A DNA stretch of 37,044 bases, taken from positions 1-37,044 of the forward strand of contig JAQCLD010000037.1 in assembly GCA_027592785.1 (NCBI GenBank), in the 5' to 3' direction. A program made the position numbers and the translations under genes. The stretch is from Acidobacteriota bacterium. Its GTDB lineage: Bacteria; Acidobacteriota; Terriglobia; Bryobacterales; UBA6623. This document shows positions 1-6,889 of the stretch, one piece after another. The first letter of the stretch is position 1, and every line of letters starts with the position of its first letter. The notes below the pieces were generated by a model. The model saw only the letters and a list, made by a program, of their open reading frames with translations, was not told the DNA's origin and did not search any database.

Positions 1-12
1 GAAGGGAATCCG

Positions 13-43
13 CCCGCCGTTCCGGCGGGTTTTCTTGTTATTA
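13..43 (+). terminator. Intrinsic terminator of a gene upstream of the window
   Basis: A perfect 7-bp stem (CCCGCCG at 13-19, CGGCGGG at 23-29) with a 3-nt loop is followed by a T-rich tract (30-43). Read on the plus strand it is a standard Rho-independent terminator. Its gene lies left of the window. Confidence 0.75.
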
Positions 44-284
44 CGGCAAGAAAGCCCGTCGGGCGGCGGTACATCACATCAATGCGCTTGTCCAAGCGCA
101 GCAGAGCCGCGCCCGTCAGGAAGCGATCTCTTCGACAACTCCCCAGCCCATGCTCCAGCGCAACGGAGCCACGACCGTCAGGTCGTGTCTAGACGCAGCC
201 TCATGGCTGCGTCTCCGTTTTTCGCGTCCTCTAAGGCATGGTTGCCGATTCTCATCAACAGGATGAATCCATCCGGAAACAGAA
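44..284. other. Gene-free stretch with two tandem hairpins
   Basis: I see no credible coding frame here; the open frames are shadows of clpB or lack family features. Two adjacent perfect hairpins stand out. The first is 170-176/181-187 (CACGACC / GGTCGTG, loop GTCA). The second is 191-200/205-214 (AGACGCAGCC / GGCTGCGTCT, loop TCAT), followed by CCGTTTTT. The second could be a further plus-strand terminator. The pair could also be the 3' end of a small RNA, but nothing identifies one. Confidence 0.4.
191..222 (+). terminator. Probable intrinsic terminator
   Basis: A perfect 10-bp stem (191-200 with 205-214) with a 4-nt loop is followed within a few bases by a run of five T. It lies about 150 nt after the first terminator, so it either ends an unrecognised short transcript or backs up the first. 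Confidence 0.5.
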
Positions 285-312
285 ACGGCCCGCAACTTTC
301 GCTGCGGGCCGT
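274..312 (-). terminator. clpB terminator
   Basis: A perfect 10-bp stem (ACGGCCCGCA at 285-294 with TGCGGGCCGT at 303-312) has an 8-nt loop. On the minus strand it is followed by TTCTGTTT. It begins 25 nt past the clpB stop, so it ends the heat-shock operon. The same stem core recurs behind the symporter at 28604-28631. Confidence 0.75.
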
Positions 313-337
313 CACGTTCAACCGTCTAGAAACAACC

Positions 338-2995
338 TTAAACGTGGAGGACTTCTTCTTCCTGGACAGCCTTCTTCACCGCGAAGCTCATGCGGTCTTC
401 GTCGCCCTCGCGCTCCACGGTAACCGTGTCGCCTTCGCCAATTTCGCCATCGAGCAGCTTCAGCGCCAGAGGATCTTGCAGCAGTCTCTGGATCGCCCGC
501 TTCAGCGGACGCGCCCCAAACTGCTCGTCATACCCATCGGTTAGCAGTAACTCTTTGGCCGACTCGCTCACGTCCATCGTGATCTTCTTGTCTTCCAACC
601 GCTTGCGCAGATGGCCGAGCTGAAGATCAACGATCCGATGCAGAGACTCTTTCTCGAGTCTGCTGAAGACCATGATGTCGTCGATGCGGTTCAAGAACTC
701 GGGCTTGAAACTGTGCTGTAACTCGGCCATGAGTTTGTCGCGCATCTCCTTGTGGCCGTCGTCTTTGGCGTGCATTACCGAGAAGCCGATCTTGCCGTTC
801 TTCTGCAGCACGCTGGTGCCGACGTTCGAGGTCATGATGATCACCGTGTTGGTAAAGCTCACCGTGCGTCCCTTGCTGTCTGTCAGACGCCCGTCGTCGA
901 GCACTTGCAACAACACGTTGAAGACATCCGGGTGCGCCTTCTCGATCTCGTCGAGCAAAACCACCGAATAAGGGCGGCGCCGCACATGCTCGGTGAGTTG
1001 CCCGCCTTCGTCATGTCCGATGTAGCCCGGAGGCGCGCCGATCATTCTGGAAACGGCATGCTTCTCCATGTATTCGGACATATCGATGCGGATCATCGAC
1101 TTCTCGTCGTCGAACAAGAACTCGGCCAGCGCCTTGGCCAACTCCGTTTTGCCGACGCCGGTCGGACCCAAGAAGATGAACGAACCAATCGGCCGGTTCG
1201 GGTCGCTCAGGCCGGCCCGGTTGCGGCGAATCGCGTTGGCCACGTGCTCCACTGGCTCGCTCTGGCCGATGACGCGCTGCTCCAGCCGCTTCTCCATGTG
1301 AACTAGCTTTTGCATCTCGCCTTCGAGCATCCGGCTCACCGGAATGCCCGTCCACTTGGCCACGATCCGGGCGATGTCCTCTTCGGTCACCTCGCCGCGC
1401 AGCAAGCTCGAGTCGCTGTGGTCCTCTTCGAGCTTCTTGGTCGCCAGCTCGATGTCTTTCTCGAGTTTGGGCAACTTGTCATATTGGAACTCCGCCGCTT
1501 TTTGTAGATCGCCGGAGTGCTGCGCTTGCTCGATTTGCTTACGCATTTTCTCGTGCTCTTCTTTGAGAGCCTTGACCTTCTCGATCAACTGCTTCTCTTG
1601 CAGCCAACGATTGCGCAGCACGCTCGCCTCGCCTTTCAACTCGGCAAGTTCCGTTTCGATGACGACCAGGCGCTCCCGCGAAGGCTTGTCCTTCTCTTTC
1701 TGCAAGGCCTGCTTCTCGATCTCGAGTTGCATCACCTTGCGATCAAGCCTGTCGACTTCGACCGGGACCGAATCGACCTGCATGCGCAAAGTGGCGCCAG
1801 CCTCGTCGACCAAGTCGATGGCCTTGTCGGGCAAGAAGCGGTCGGCGATGTAGCGATGCGACAGCACTGCCGCTGCGACAAGCGCCGAGTCGCGATAACG
1901 CACCGAGTGGTGAATCTCGTAGGTCTCTTTGATGCCGCGCAGAATCGCGATGGTGTCCTCGACCGTCGGCTGATCCACCAACACTTGCTGGAAGCGTCGC
2001 TCCAACGCAGCGTCCTTTTCGATGTACTTGCGATATTCGGCCAACGTGGTGGCGCCGATGCAACGCAGTTCGCCCCGAGCCAAGGCGGGCTTCAGCATGT
2101 TGGCCGCGTCCATAGTGCCTTCGGCTCCGCCGGCCCCGACGAGCGTATGCAGCTCATCAATGAAGCAGATCACCTGTCCGTTGGAGTCCTGTATCTCTTT
2201 GAGTACCGCTTTGAGGCGGTCCTCGAACTCGCCGCGGAACTTCGTGCCGGCGATCATCGACGCGAGGTCGAGGGAGACGAATTTCTTGTTCTTGAGCGAC
2301 TCAGGAACATCGCCGGCGATGATGCGCTGGGCCAGTCCCTCGGCGATGGCCGTCTTACCGACGCCGGGCTCGCCGATCAGCACGGGGTTGTTTTTGGTGC
2401 GGCGCGAAAGCACTTGCACGACGCGCCGAATCTCTTCGTTACGTCCGATGACGGGGTCCAGCTTGCCTTGCCGCGCGCGCTCGGTCAGGTCGATGGAGTA
2501 GCGCTCCAGGGCTTGATACTTCGATTCGGGGTTCTGGTCGGTGACGCGCTGCGAGCCGCGAACCGCCTGCAAGGCGTGCAAGATGGCATCGTGCGAGGCG
2601 CCGACATGATCCAACAATCGGCCCGCCGGGTCGTCCTTGCTGTCAGCCAAAGCCAACAGCAAATGCTCGGTCGAGACGAACTCGTCTTTGAAGCGCTCGG
2701 TCTCTTTGAAGGCGTTCTCTAGAACCGCGTTGAGCGTTGGCGTCAGGTGCGTACCGGCCTGGGCGCCCTGCACTTGGGGGATATCGCGTAATAACTTGCG
2801 CGCGTCTTCGGCCACCACTTCACGCTTGATGCCGCACTTGTCGAAAACCGCCCCGACAACTCCTTCGCGCTCTTCGGCCAACGCAATCAACAAGTGCAGG
2901 GGGTGAACCAGTTGATGCCCGTGTTCAGAGGCGATCGACTGGGCGCCTTGGGCAGCCTCTTGAGCCTTCTGGGTGAATTTGTCGAAGCGAATCAT
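338..2995 (-). CDS. clpB: ATP-dependent disaggregase ClpB
   Basis: ClpB is a cytosolic hexameric AAA+ chaperone that works with DnaK and small heat-shock proteins to pull apart protein aggregates. All domains are present in 885 residues, near the usual 860. The Clp N-domain repeats span about 1-150. NBD1 has Walker A GEPGVGKT (208-215) and Walker B CFIDE (277-281). The coiled-coil middle domain, which separates ClpB from ClpA/ClpC, spans about 405-530. NBD2 has Walker A GPTGVGKT (610-617), Walker B VVLLDE (678-683) and sensor-2 GAR (827-829). The ATG start has GAGGA about 8 nt upstream. It is the last gene of the operon hsp20A-hsp20B-clpB and is followed by a terminator. An IS element now separates it from the operon's best promoter. 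Confidence 0.97.
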   Translation of the reverse strand: MIRFDKFTQKAQEAAQGAQSIASEHGHQLVHPLHLLIALAEEREGVVGAVFDKCGIKREVVAEDARKLLRDIPQVQGAQAGTHLTPTLNAVLENAFKETERFKDEFVSTEHLLLALADSKDDPAGRLLDHVGASHDAILHALQAVRGSQRVTDQNPESKYQALERYSIDLTERARQGKLDPVIGRNEEIRRVVQVLSRRTKNNPVLIGEPGVGKTAIAEGLAQRIIAGDVPESLKNKKFVSLDLASMIAGTKFRGEFEDRLKAVLKEIQDSNGQVICFIDELHTLVGAGGAEGTMDAANMLKPALARGELRCIGATTLAEYRKYIEKDAALERRFQQVLVDQPTVEDTIAILRGIKETYEIHHSVRYRDSALVAAAVLSHRYIADRFLPDKAIDLVDEAGATLRMQVDSVPVEVDRLDRKVMQLEIEKQALQKEKDKPSRERLVVIETELAELKGEASVLRNRWLQEKQLIEKVKALKEEHEKMRKQIEQAQHSGDLQKAAEFQYDKLPKLEKDIELATKKLEEDHSDSSLLRGEVTEEDIARIVAKWTGIPVSRMLEGEMQKLVHMEKRLEQRVIGQSEPVEHVANAIRRNRAGLSDPNRPIGSFIFLGPTGVGKTELAKALAEFLFDDEKSMIRIDMSEYMEKHAVSRMIGAPPGYIGHDEGGQLTEHVRRRPYSVVLLDEIEKAHPDVFNVLLQVLDDGRLTDSKGRTVSFTNTVIIMTSNVGTSVLQKNGKIGFSVMHAKDDGHKEMRDKLMAELQHSFKPEFLNRIDDIMVFSRLEKESLHRIVDLQLGHLRKRLEDKKITMDVSESAKELLLTDGYDEQFGARPLKRAIQRLLQDPLALKLLDGEIGEGDTVTVEREGDEDRMSFAVKKAVQEEEVLHV

Positions 2996-3025
2996 GTCGT
3001 TGTCCTCGGCTTAGAGATGAATCAC

Positions 3026-3058
3026 GGCGGCGGAAGGTTGCAGACCCATTCCGCCGCC
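3026..3058 (-). other. Strong hairpin between hsp20B and clpB
   Basis: A perfect 10-bp stem (GGCGGCGGAA at 3026-3035, TTCCGCCGCC at 3049-3058) with a 13-nt loop fills the 71-nt gap between the hsp20B stop and the clpB start. No T-tract follows on the minus strand, so it is not a typical terminator. It may be an mRNA processing or stabilising element that sets the Hsp20:ClpB ratio (inference). Confidence 0.5.
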
Positions 3059-3066
3059 AGGTTAGG

Positions 3067-3489
3067 TCAGCTGACCTGGATGGTGCGGGCGTTCTTGGGA
3101 CGCTCGACTTTCGGCGCGACAACCTTCAGGACGCCCTTATCGTACTTCGCCGAAATGTTCTCGGCGTCGACCGTATCGGGCAGGGCGAAAGTGCGCTCAA
3201 AGGAGCCGTGGCGGCGCTCGATGCGATGGAAGTTCTCTTTCTTCTCTTCGGTTTCGAACTTCCTCTCGCCCTTGATCGTGAGATGGCCTTCCTCGACTCT
3301 CACATCAATATCCTTTTCGTCCATGTCGGGCAATTCAGCCTTCAAGGTGATGGCTTTCTCGTCCTCGTAGATATCGACCGCCGGCGCCCAAGCGCCCTGC
3401 TCGCCGAACGAGCGGTCGAAATCATCAAGGAAGCGGTCCAGACCAAACCAGGGCGTCATGCCTCGGGGAGTATGTTTGACCAACGACAT
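3067..3489 (-). CDS. Small heat-shock protein, Hsp20 family (intact copy, hsp20B)
   Basis: Small heat-shock proteins are ATP-independent cytosolic holdases that bind unfolding proteins and pass them to DnaK/ClpB. The 140 residues have an N-terminal arm (1-35), an alpha-crystallin domain (about 36-130, with the signature GVL at 119-121) and a C-terminal I-x-V tail (137-139), which in this family docks onto neighbouring subunits. The start is firmly set by AAAGGAGG (3498-3505), 8 nt before the ATG. It lies 18 nt after the broken paralogue hsp20A and 71 nt before clpB, so all three probably formed one operon. It is closely similar to the hsp20A C-terminal piece in the crystallin domain (both contain AKYDKGVL), pointing to an old tandem duplication. 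Confidence 0.95.
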   Translation of the reverse strand: MSLVKHTPRGMTPWFGLDRFLDDFDRSFGEQGAWAPAVDIYEDEKAITLKAELPDMDEKDIDVRVEEGHLTIKGERKFETEEKKENFHRIERRHGSFERTFALPDTVDAENISAKYDKGVLKVVAPKVERPKNARTIQVS

Positions 3490-3507
3490 TGTCTAATCCT
3501 CCTTTGC

Positions 3508-3678
3508 TTACTGAATTGGAATCTTTCGCGAGCGCTCGACTTTGGGGACACGGATCTCCAAAACGCCCTTGTCGTACTTGGCCGTGATGCCGTCAGCATC
3601 AACCGCGTCGGGAACTCGGAAGCTGCGCTCGAACTTGCCGGCCCGTCGTTCGCGCATGGTGTAGGCTGCCTGTTTCGA
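3508..3678 (-). pseudogene. 3' half of hsp20A, cut off by the IS element
   Basis: The readable frame runs from SKQAAYT through the second half of an alpha-crystallin domain (RRAGKFERSF, AKYDKGVL) to a proper C-terminal I-P-I tail and TAA stop. It has no start or N-terminal half of its own; a formal ATG further upstream lies in the IS element. The missing N-terminal half is at 5159-5368 on the same strand, 1.48 kb away. Joined, the two give a normal Hsp20 of about 125 residues. The break is therefore a clean insertion, not gradual decay. Confidence 0.9.
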
Positions 3679-3681
3679 TGT

Positions 3682-3704
3682 ATAGGTGGCGGGCAAGAAG
3701 AGCG
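3682..3704 (+). repeat. Left subterminal inverted repeat of the IS
   Basis: ATAGGT (3682-3687), 6 nt, CAAGA (3694-3698), then AGAGCG (3699-3704). The reverse complement of the right end reads ATAGGT, 6 nt, CAAGA, 4 nt, AGAGCG. The blocks and the first spacing are conserved; the extreme ends are not. This is typical of IS1111 subterminal repeats, the likely transposase binding sites. Confidence 0.75.
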
Positions 3705-3778
3705 GTTCTCCTGACGGGAGTAGGAAGCTAAGCGCAGCCGCGGAAAGCGGCGCCTTAGAACCCGGACTCAGGAGAACC
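3704..3778 (+). promoter_or_regulatory. Leader hairpin burying the transposase ribosome binding site
   Basis: GGTTCTCCTGA (3704-3714) is exactly complementary to TCAGGAGAACC (3768-3778), which contains the transposase Shine-Dalgarno AGGAG (3770-3774). Inside lies a second helix, CTAAG (3728-3732) with CTTAG (3754-3758), continuing to a GC-rich stem closed by GGAAA (3742-3746). RNA read in from outside would fold this whole leader and hide the ribosome binding site, a known way for IS elements to limit transposase made from host read-through. Its role here is inferred from the fold. Confidence 0.7.
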
Positions 3779-3781
3779 GAG

Positions 3782-4780
3782 ATGCACTATATCGGACTGG
3801 ACGTACACAAGCAAACGGTGAGCTACTGCGTGAAGACGGCGGCGGGCGAGTTGGTGGAAGAAGGGCGACTAGACGCCACGCGCGAAGCACTGACAGAGTG
3901 GGCCGTCCGGAAGTCGGTCTGGCAAGGAGCGCTGGAAGCGACGCCGTTCAGCGGTTGGATTCACGATACGCTGGCGCCGTACGCCGAAGACTTGGCGGTG
4001 GCCCATCCGGCGGCCTTGGACGCGATCGCGCGGGCCAAGAAGAAGAGCGACCGCATCGACGCCGCCAAACTTGCCGACCTGTGTCGCGCCGATCTACTGC
4101 CGCGCGTGTGGATGCCGCCCGCCGAGTTGCGCGAGCTACGGCGGCTGTTGCGCTTCCGCCGGCGGCTGGTCGAGCAAGCGACTTGGAGCAAGAACCGCAT
4201 CGCCACCGTGCTGATGGAACTGGGCGAACCCTACGCCAAGAGCAAGCTGCACGGCAAACGCTACTTCTACGCCTACCTCGATGAACTCGACGCGAGCGAG
4301 GCCGATCTGCTGCTGTTGAGCGCCAGCCGCGACCGGCTCGAAGACTCCGCCGCCGCCGTGCGGCTGGTCGAGAAACGGCTGCTCGAACATCCCTTACTCC
4401 GCGAGCGCGTCGCGCGGCTGCGCACGATCCCGGGCGTGGGCGCGGTGACGGCGCTGACTTGGGCGTTAGAGATCGGCGACCCGCAACGTTTCTCGTCTCT
4501 CGACCGCGCGGTAAGTTACTGCGGATTGTGCGCGCGGCTGAACGAGTCGGCCGGCAAGTCGAAACGCGGACCGCTGTCGAAGCAACGCAATCCGCACTTG
4601 CAGCACGTGTTGATCGAAGCCGCCCATCTCGCGCCGCGTTGGAACGAAGAGCTGGCGCGGCTGCACCAAAAACAAGTTGAGCGCGGACATCGCAATCGCG
4701 CCGCGGTTCGCGTCGCGCGCCAACTGGTCGCGCTCCTGCTGGCGGTCGACCGCCGCGCGACGGGTTACGAGCGGCGCTGA
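3782..4780 (+). CDS. IS110/IS1111-family DEDD transposase (recombinase)
   Basis: This is an RNA-guided DNA recombinase that moves its own element. The 332 residues have an N-terminal RuvC-like DEDD domain with D7 (YIGLDVHK), E52 (LEATPFSGW) and D90/D93 (KKSDRIDAAKLADL). A central coiled region follows. The C-terminal Transposase_20 domain has IPGVGAVTA (216-224) and GPLSK, where S266 is the likely catalytic serine. The chosen ATG has AGGAG 7 nt upstream and begins exactly at the conserved MHYIGLDVHK; a longer frame from 3686 would run through the leader hairpin and is rejected. The gene is complete with no frameshift, so the element may be active. It runs against the hsp20-clpB operon it interrupts. 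Confidence 0.95.
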   Translation: MHYIGLDVHKQTVSYCVKTAAGELVEEGRLDATREALTEWAVRKSVWQGALEATPFSGWIHDTLAPYAEDLAVAHPAALDAIARAKKKSDRIDAAKLADLCRADLLPRVWMPPAELRELRRLLRFRRRLVEQATWSKNRIATVLMELGEPYAKSKLHGKRYFYAYLDELDASEADLLLLSASRDRLEDSAAAVRLVEKRLLEHPLLRERVARLRTIPGVGAVTALTWALEIGDPQRFSSLDRAVSYCGLCARLNESAGKSKRGPLSKQRNPHLQHVLIEAAHLAPRWNEELARLHQKQVERGHRNRAAVRVARQLVALLLAVDRRATGYERR

Positions 4781-4844
4781 GCCGACGACTAGTTTCCGCC
4801 GGGCCTTGCGCCTCGGTGACTCCGTGACGATGTCGCCCAGCGAC

Positions 4845-4975
4845 GTCGAAGACGGCCGCACTGCCTGTTTCGAGGCCGGCGGAATCCTTTGTTGGACCCG
4901 AACCGAATCTTCCGCGACGGCGCGCTGACGAAGCGCGCGCGAAGGCGGCTCATGGATGTCTGGTCGCGCCCGGCG
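4845..4975 (+). ncRNA. Candidate seekRNA/bridge RNA of the IS element
   Basis: This is the core of the 378-nt non-coding region after the transposase. Loop 1: stem CGGCC (4853-4857)/GGCCG (4874-4878) displays CTGCCTGTTTCGA (4861-4873), a 13-nt exact copy of the host DNA ending at the left junction (3666-3678). Loop 2: stem GCGCGA (4937-4942)/TCGCGC (4964-4969) displays TCATGGATGT (4950-4959), an exact copy of the right junction (5153-5162). It also equals the expected right-end/left-end junction of the excised circle. These are the roles of target-binding and donor-binding loops. RNA ends are unknown. Opposite-strand half-guides were not recognised. Confidence 0.7.
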
Positions 4976-5126
4976 GGCGGCGATCGCTGCGACTCGATTC
5001 GAATGCGGGATCTCGTCGACGAACAATTCGCCTAACAGCACGGACGATCCAGCTTCGCCCGCACAGCGCCCAGGTGCGTCTCAACCGCCCCGATTAGCGG
5101 ATGATGCGCGACGCCCGCCCTCGTCG

Positions 5127-5153
5127 CGCTCTTTTCTCTTGACTTAGACCTAT
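5127..5153 (-). repeat. Right subterminal inverted repeat of the IS
   Basis: On the minus strand it reads ATAGGT (5153-5148), 6 nt, CAAGA (5141-5137), 4 nt, AGAGCG (5132-5127), matching the left-end blocks. It lies 5 nt inside the deduced right end. Confidence 0.75.
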
Positions 5154-5158
5154 CATGG

Positions 5159-5368
5159 ATGTTCTCCATGGCTGGCCTCTCTCTCGCCTTTGATCTGTAG
5201 CAAGCCTTGTTCTAACTCGACTTGAACCGACTTGGGGTCCACGCCCGGCAGATCGACCTCTAGGACGTATTCTTTGTCGGCGTCGATCACATCGACAGCA
5301 GGCCTCCAGGCGACAGCCTGTTGGGGAACCACAGCGGGGTTCGGATGGGTGTAGCGAATGAGTCTCAT
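5159..5368 (-). pseudogene. 5' half of hsp20A, cut off by the IS element
   Basis: This is the N-terminal 70 residues of a small heat-shock protein, starting MRLIRYTHPN at the ATG at 5368 and containing the first alpha-crystallin strands (RPAVDVIDADKEYVLEVDLP, then LLQIKGERE). GGGAGGA lies 12 nt before the ATG, and a good promoter sits just upstream. After GEREASHGEH the frame enters IS sequence and stops within two codons. The 3' half is at 3508-3678. Joining the halves through the shared AT core leaves the frame one nucleotide off, so a small indel, or a slightly different junction, must also be involved. Confidence 0.9.
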
Positions 5369-5408
5369 CGGTGTTCTCGGTCCTCCCGGGTAACTATCAA
5401 CTATAGAC

Positions 5409-5446
5409 TTCATAAAACCTGAGTTAATTAATGTCAAGAATATTCT
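5409..5446 (-). promoter_or_regulatory. Promoter of the hsp20A(-hsp20B-clpB) operon
   Basis: On the minus strand a perfect TTGACA (5437-5432) is followed after 17 nt by TATGAA (5414-5409, four of six matches to TATAAT). Transcription would start near 5402, about 34 nt before the hsp20A ATG. The perfect palindrome AGAATATTCT (5437-5446) abuts the -35 box and could be an operator. The surrounding 80 bp are AT-rich, unlike the rest of the window. No CIRCE element is visible. Confidence 0.6.
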
Positions 5447-5563
5447 CACTAATCTGATGCAAATACACTCATATATGAAATAAGTTGCTGATTCCAATAC
5501 GGTTACATTTCTCATCAACGCTGGGCGAGAGCGAAAACTTCCGCTCCATGGGGCTGGGTGGCG

Positions 5564-5569
5564 TATAAT
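5564..5569 (+). promoter_or_regulatory. -10 box of the dehydratase gene, leaderless type
   Basis: A perfect TATAAT ends 10 nt before the ATG at 5580, which has no Shine-Dalgarno. Transcription would begin at or within a few bases of the start codon. No clear -35 box is seen. Confidence 0.55.
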
Positions 5570-5579
5570 CCGAGCCAAC

Positions 5580-6878
5580 ATGAGCACCCTATCGCGTCGC
5601 AACTTCCTGCAGGCTGCTGCCGGCGTCGGCCTTTTGTCGGCCTTCGATCCGCTGCGGGCTGCCGCTTCGAAGATCGGCGTTCCGCTGATCATCACGGACA
5701 TTGAGGCGTTGATCCTGCGCAATCCGCCCGACAAAAAGCCTGAAGATCAGTTCGTCTCGATGCCGCCAATCGGCGCGACTACGGGCGGCATCGGGCTCTG
5801 GAATCGTCTGGAGCGCGGCGAGACGGTACGCCAGGGCGGCTATCAGCAGACCCTACTGGTCAAGGTCACCACTGATCAGGGCATCGTCGGTTGGGGCGAG
5901 TCCCATGCGGTGATGACTCCGCGAGTGGTCAAGACTGCGATCCTCGACTTGTTCCGGCCCATCTTGCTGGGACAAGACGCCCGCCAGATCGAACCCATTT
6001 GGGAAAAGATGTACTCGACCCAGCGGCTGCGCGGCTACGGCACCGGCTACTTCACCCGCGCCATGGCGGGCATCGACATTGCGCTGTGGGACATCGTCGG
6101 CAAGGCCGCCGAGATGCCGGTCTATCAGTTGCTGGGCGGCAAGTTCCGCGATTCGATTCCGACATACCAAGGCGTCGGCGGAGGACCGCCGGAACAGGTG
6201 CGCGACAACGCCCAGGCGCTGCTCGAACGCGGCTTCCCCAATCAGAAAATGAGCTTGGCCAAGGGCCGCGGCGAAGAGACTCGCGATGTGGACCGTGTCT
6301 TCGCCGCGGCAGAAGTCCTCGAAGGCAAGGGCCAGATCCTGGTGGACTCGCTCGCCGGTTACACCTTGGCCGAAGCGACGCGCGTCGGCCGGCGTCTCGA
6401 CACCATAGGGAACTTAGGTTGGTGGGAAGACGTACTGATGCCAGAGGACTACGGCGCGTACAGCGTGTTGGCGGATCGGATGGACGTGCCCATCTGCGCC
6501 GGCGAGCAGTACTCGAACCGTTTTCAGTTCAAGGAACTGTTCGAACGCCGCGCTTGCGACATTGTCAACCCGGATACTTCGCGGGTGGGTATAACCGAGA
6601 CCAAGCGGATCGCCATCATGGCTGACGTTTACAACATTCTGTTCTCGCCGCATTCGTCGATGGGCTCGGCGCCGTATCGAGCTTCGGCCATTCATCTGTG
6701 TTTGGCGACGCCGAACGCGGTCATCCTCGAAGGCGGCGAGACGTACAAACAGGCTTTTGGCGACCGCATCCTCTCAAAGCGCCTGCCCTACCGCCCAGGC
6801 AGCGTCGGCGTGCCGGAAGGTCCGGGGTTGGGGTTCGAGTTCGATGAGACGGAGTTGGCGAAGCTGGTCGTGGGCTAA
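5580..6878 (+). CDS. Tat-exported enolase-superfamily (mandelate racemase-type) dehydratase
   Basis: Enolase-superfamily enzymes abstract a proton next to a carboxylate of a sugar acid with a bound Mg2+; most relatives with this layout dehydrate galactonate- or mannonate-like acids. The 432 residues start with a twin-arginine signal (SRRNFLQAAAG, 5-15), so the enzyme is probably exported. The capping domain spans roughly 35-160 and the barrel follows. Likely metal ligands are D256 (ILVDSLAG), E283 (WWEDV) and E309 (CAGEQ), with H358 (FSPHSS) as general acid/base. The usual K-x-K at the end of barrel strand 2 is not seen: K223 is present, but S225 stands at the second position. The exact substrate cannot be given. 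It is followed after 11 nt by a quinoprotein, probably in one operon. Confidence 0.85.
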   Translation: MSTLSRRNFLQAAAGVGLLSAFDPLRAAASKIGVPLIITDIEALILRNPPDKKPEDQFVSMPPIGATTGGIGLWNRLERGETVRQGGYQQTLLVKVTTDQGIVGWGESHAVMTPRVVKTAILDLFRPILLGQDARQIEPIWEKMYSTQRLRGYGTGYFTRAMAGIDIALWDIVGKAAEMPVYQLLGGKFRDSIPTYQGVGGGPPEQVRDNAQALLERGFPNQKMSLAKGRGEETRDVDRVFAAAEVLEGKGQILVDSLAGYTLAEATRVGRRLDTIGNLGWWEDVLMPEDYGAYSVLADRMDVPICAGEQYSNRFQFKELFERRACDIVNPDTSRVGITETKRIAIMADVYNILFSPHSSMGSAPYRASAIHLCLATPNAVILEGGETYKQAFGDRILSKRLPYRPGSVGVPEGPGLGFEFDETELAKLVVG

Positions 6879-6889
6879 ATGATGAAACT

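Larger units (their letters stand above)
3679..5158 (+). mobile_element. IS110-family element, IS1111-type, inserted in hsp20A
   Basis: The element is about 1480 bp. Its ends are placed by three agreeing observations: hsp20A reads up to 3678 on one side and from 5159 on the other; subterminal inverted repeats lie a few bases inside each end; and guide-like matches in its non-coding region stop at these points. It carries one DEDD transposase gene, a 103-nt 5' leader and a 378-nt 3' non-coding region. A downstream non-coding region plus subterminal inverted repeats are the published hallmarks of the IS1111 branch rather than the IS110 branch. The 5 bases GATGT occur at both junctions (3677-3681 and 5158-5162) and are better read as a shared core (AT) than as a target duplication. 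The exact ends could be off by 1-2 nt. Confidence 0.88.

Noticed and set aside
1517-2722. Plus-strand open frame of 401 codons inside clpB
   Set aside because: It is exactly antisense to conserved ClpB coding sequence and its translation has no family features; high GC keeps the opposite frame open.
3686-3781. Longer transposase starting at 3686
   Set aside because: The added residues come from the leader hairpin; the Shine-Dalgarno and conserved N-terminus fix the start at 3782.
3677-5162. GATGT at both IS ends as a 5-bp target-site duplication
   Set aside because: IS110/IS1111 elements do not normally duplicate their target; the repeat is better explained by the shared recombination core and chance neighbouring bases, and the guide-like loops support AT as core.
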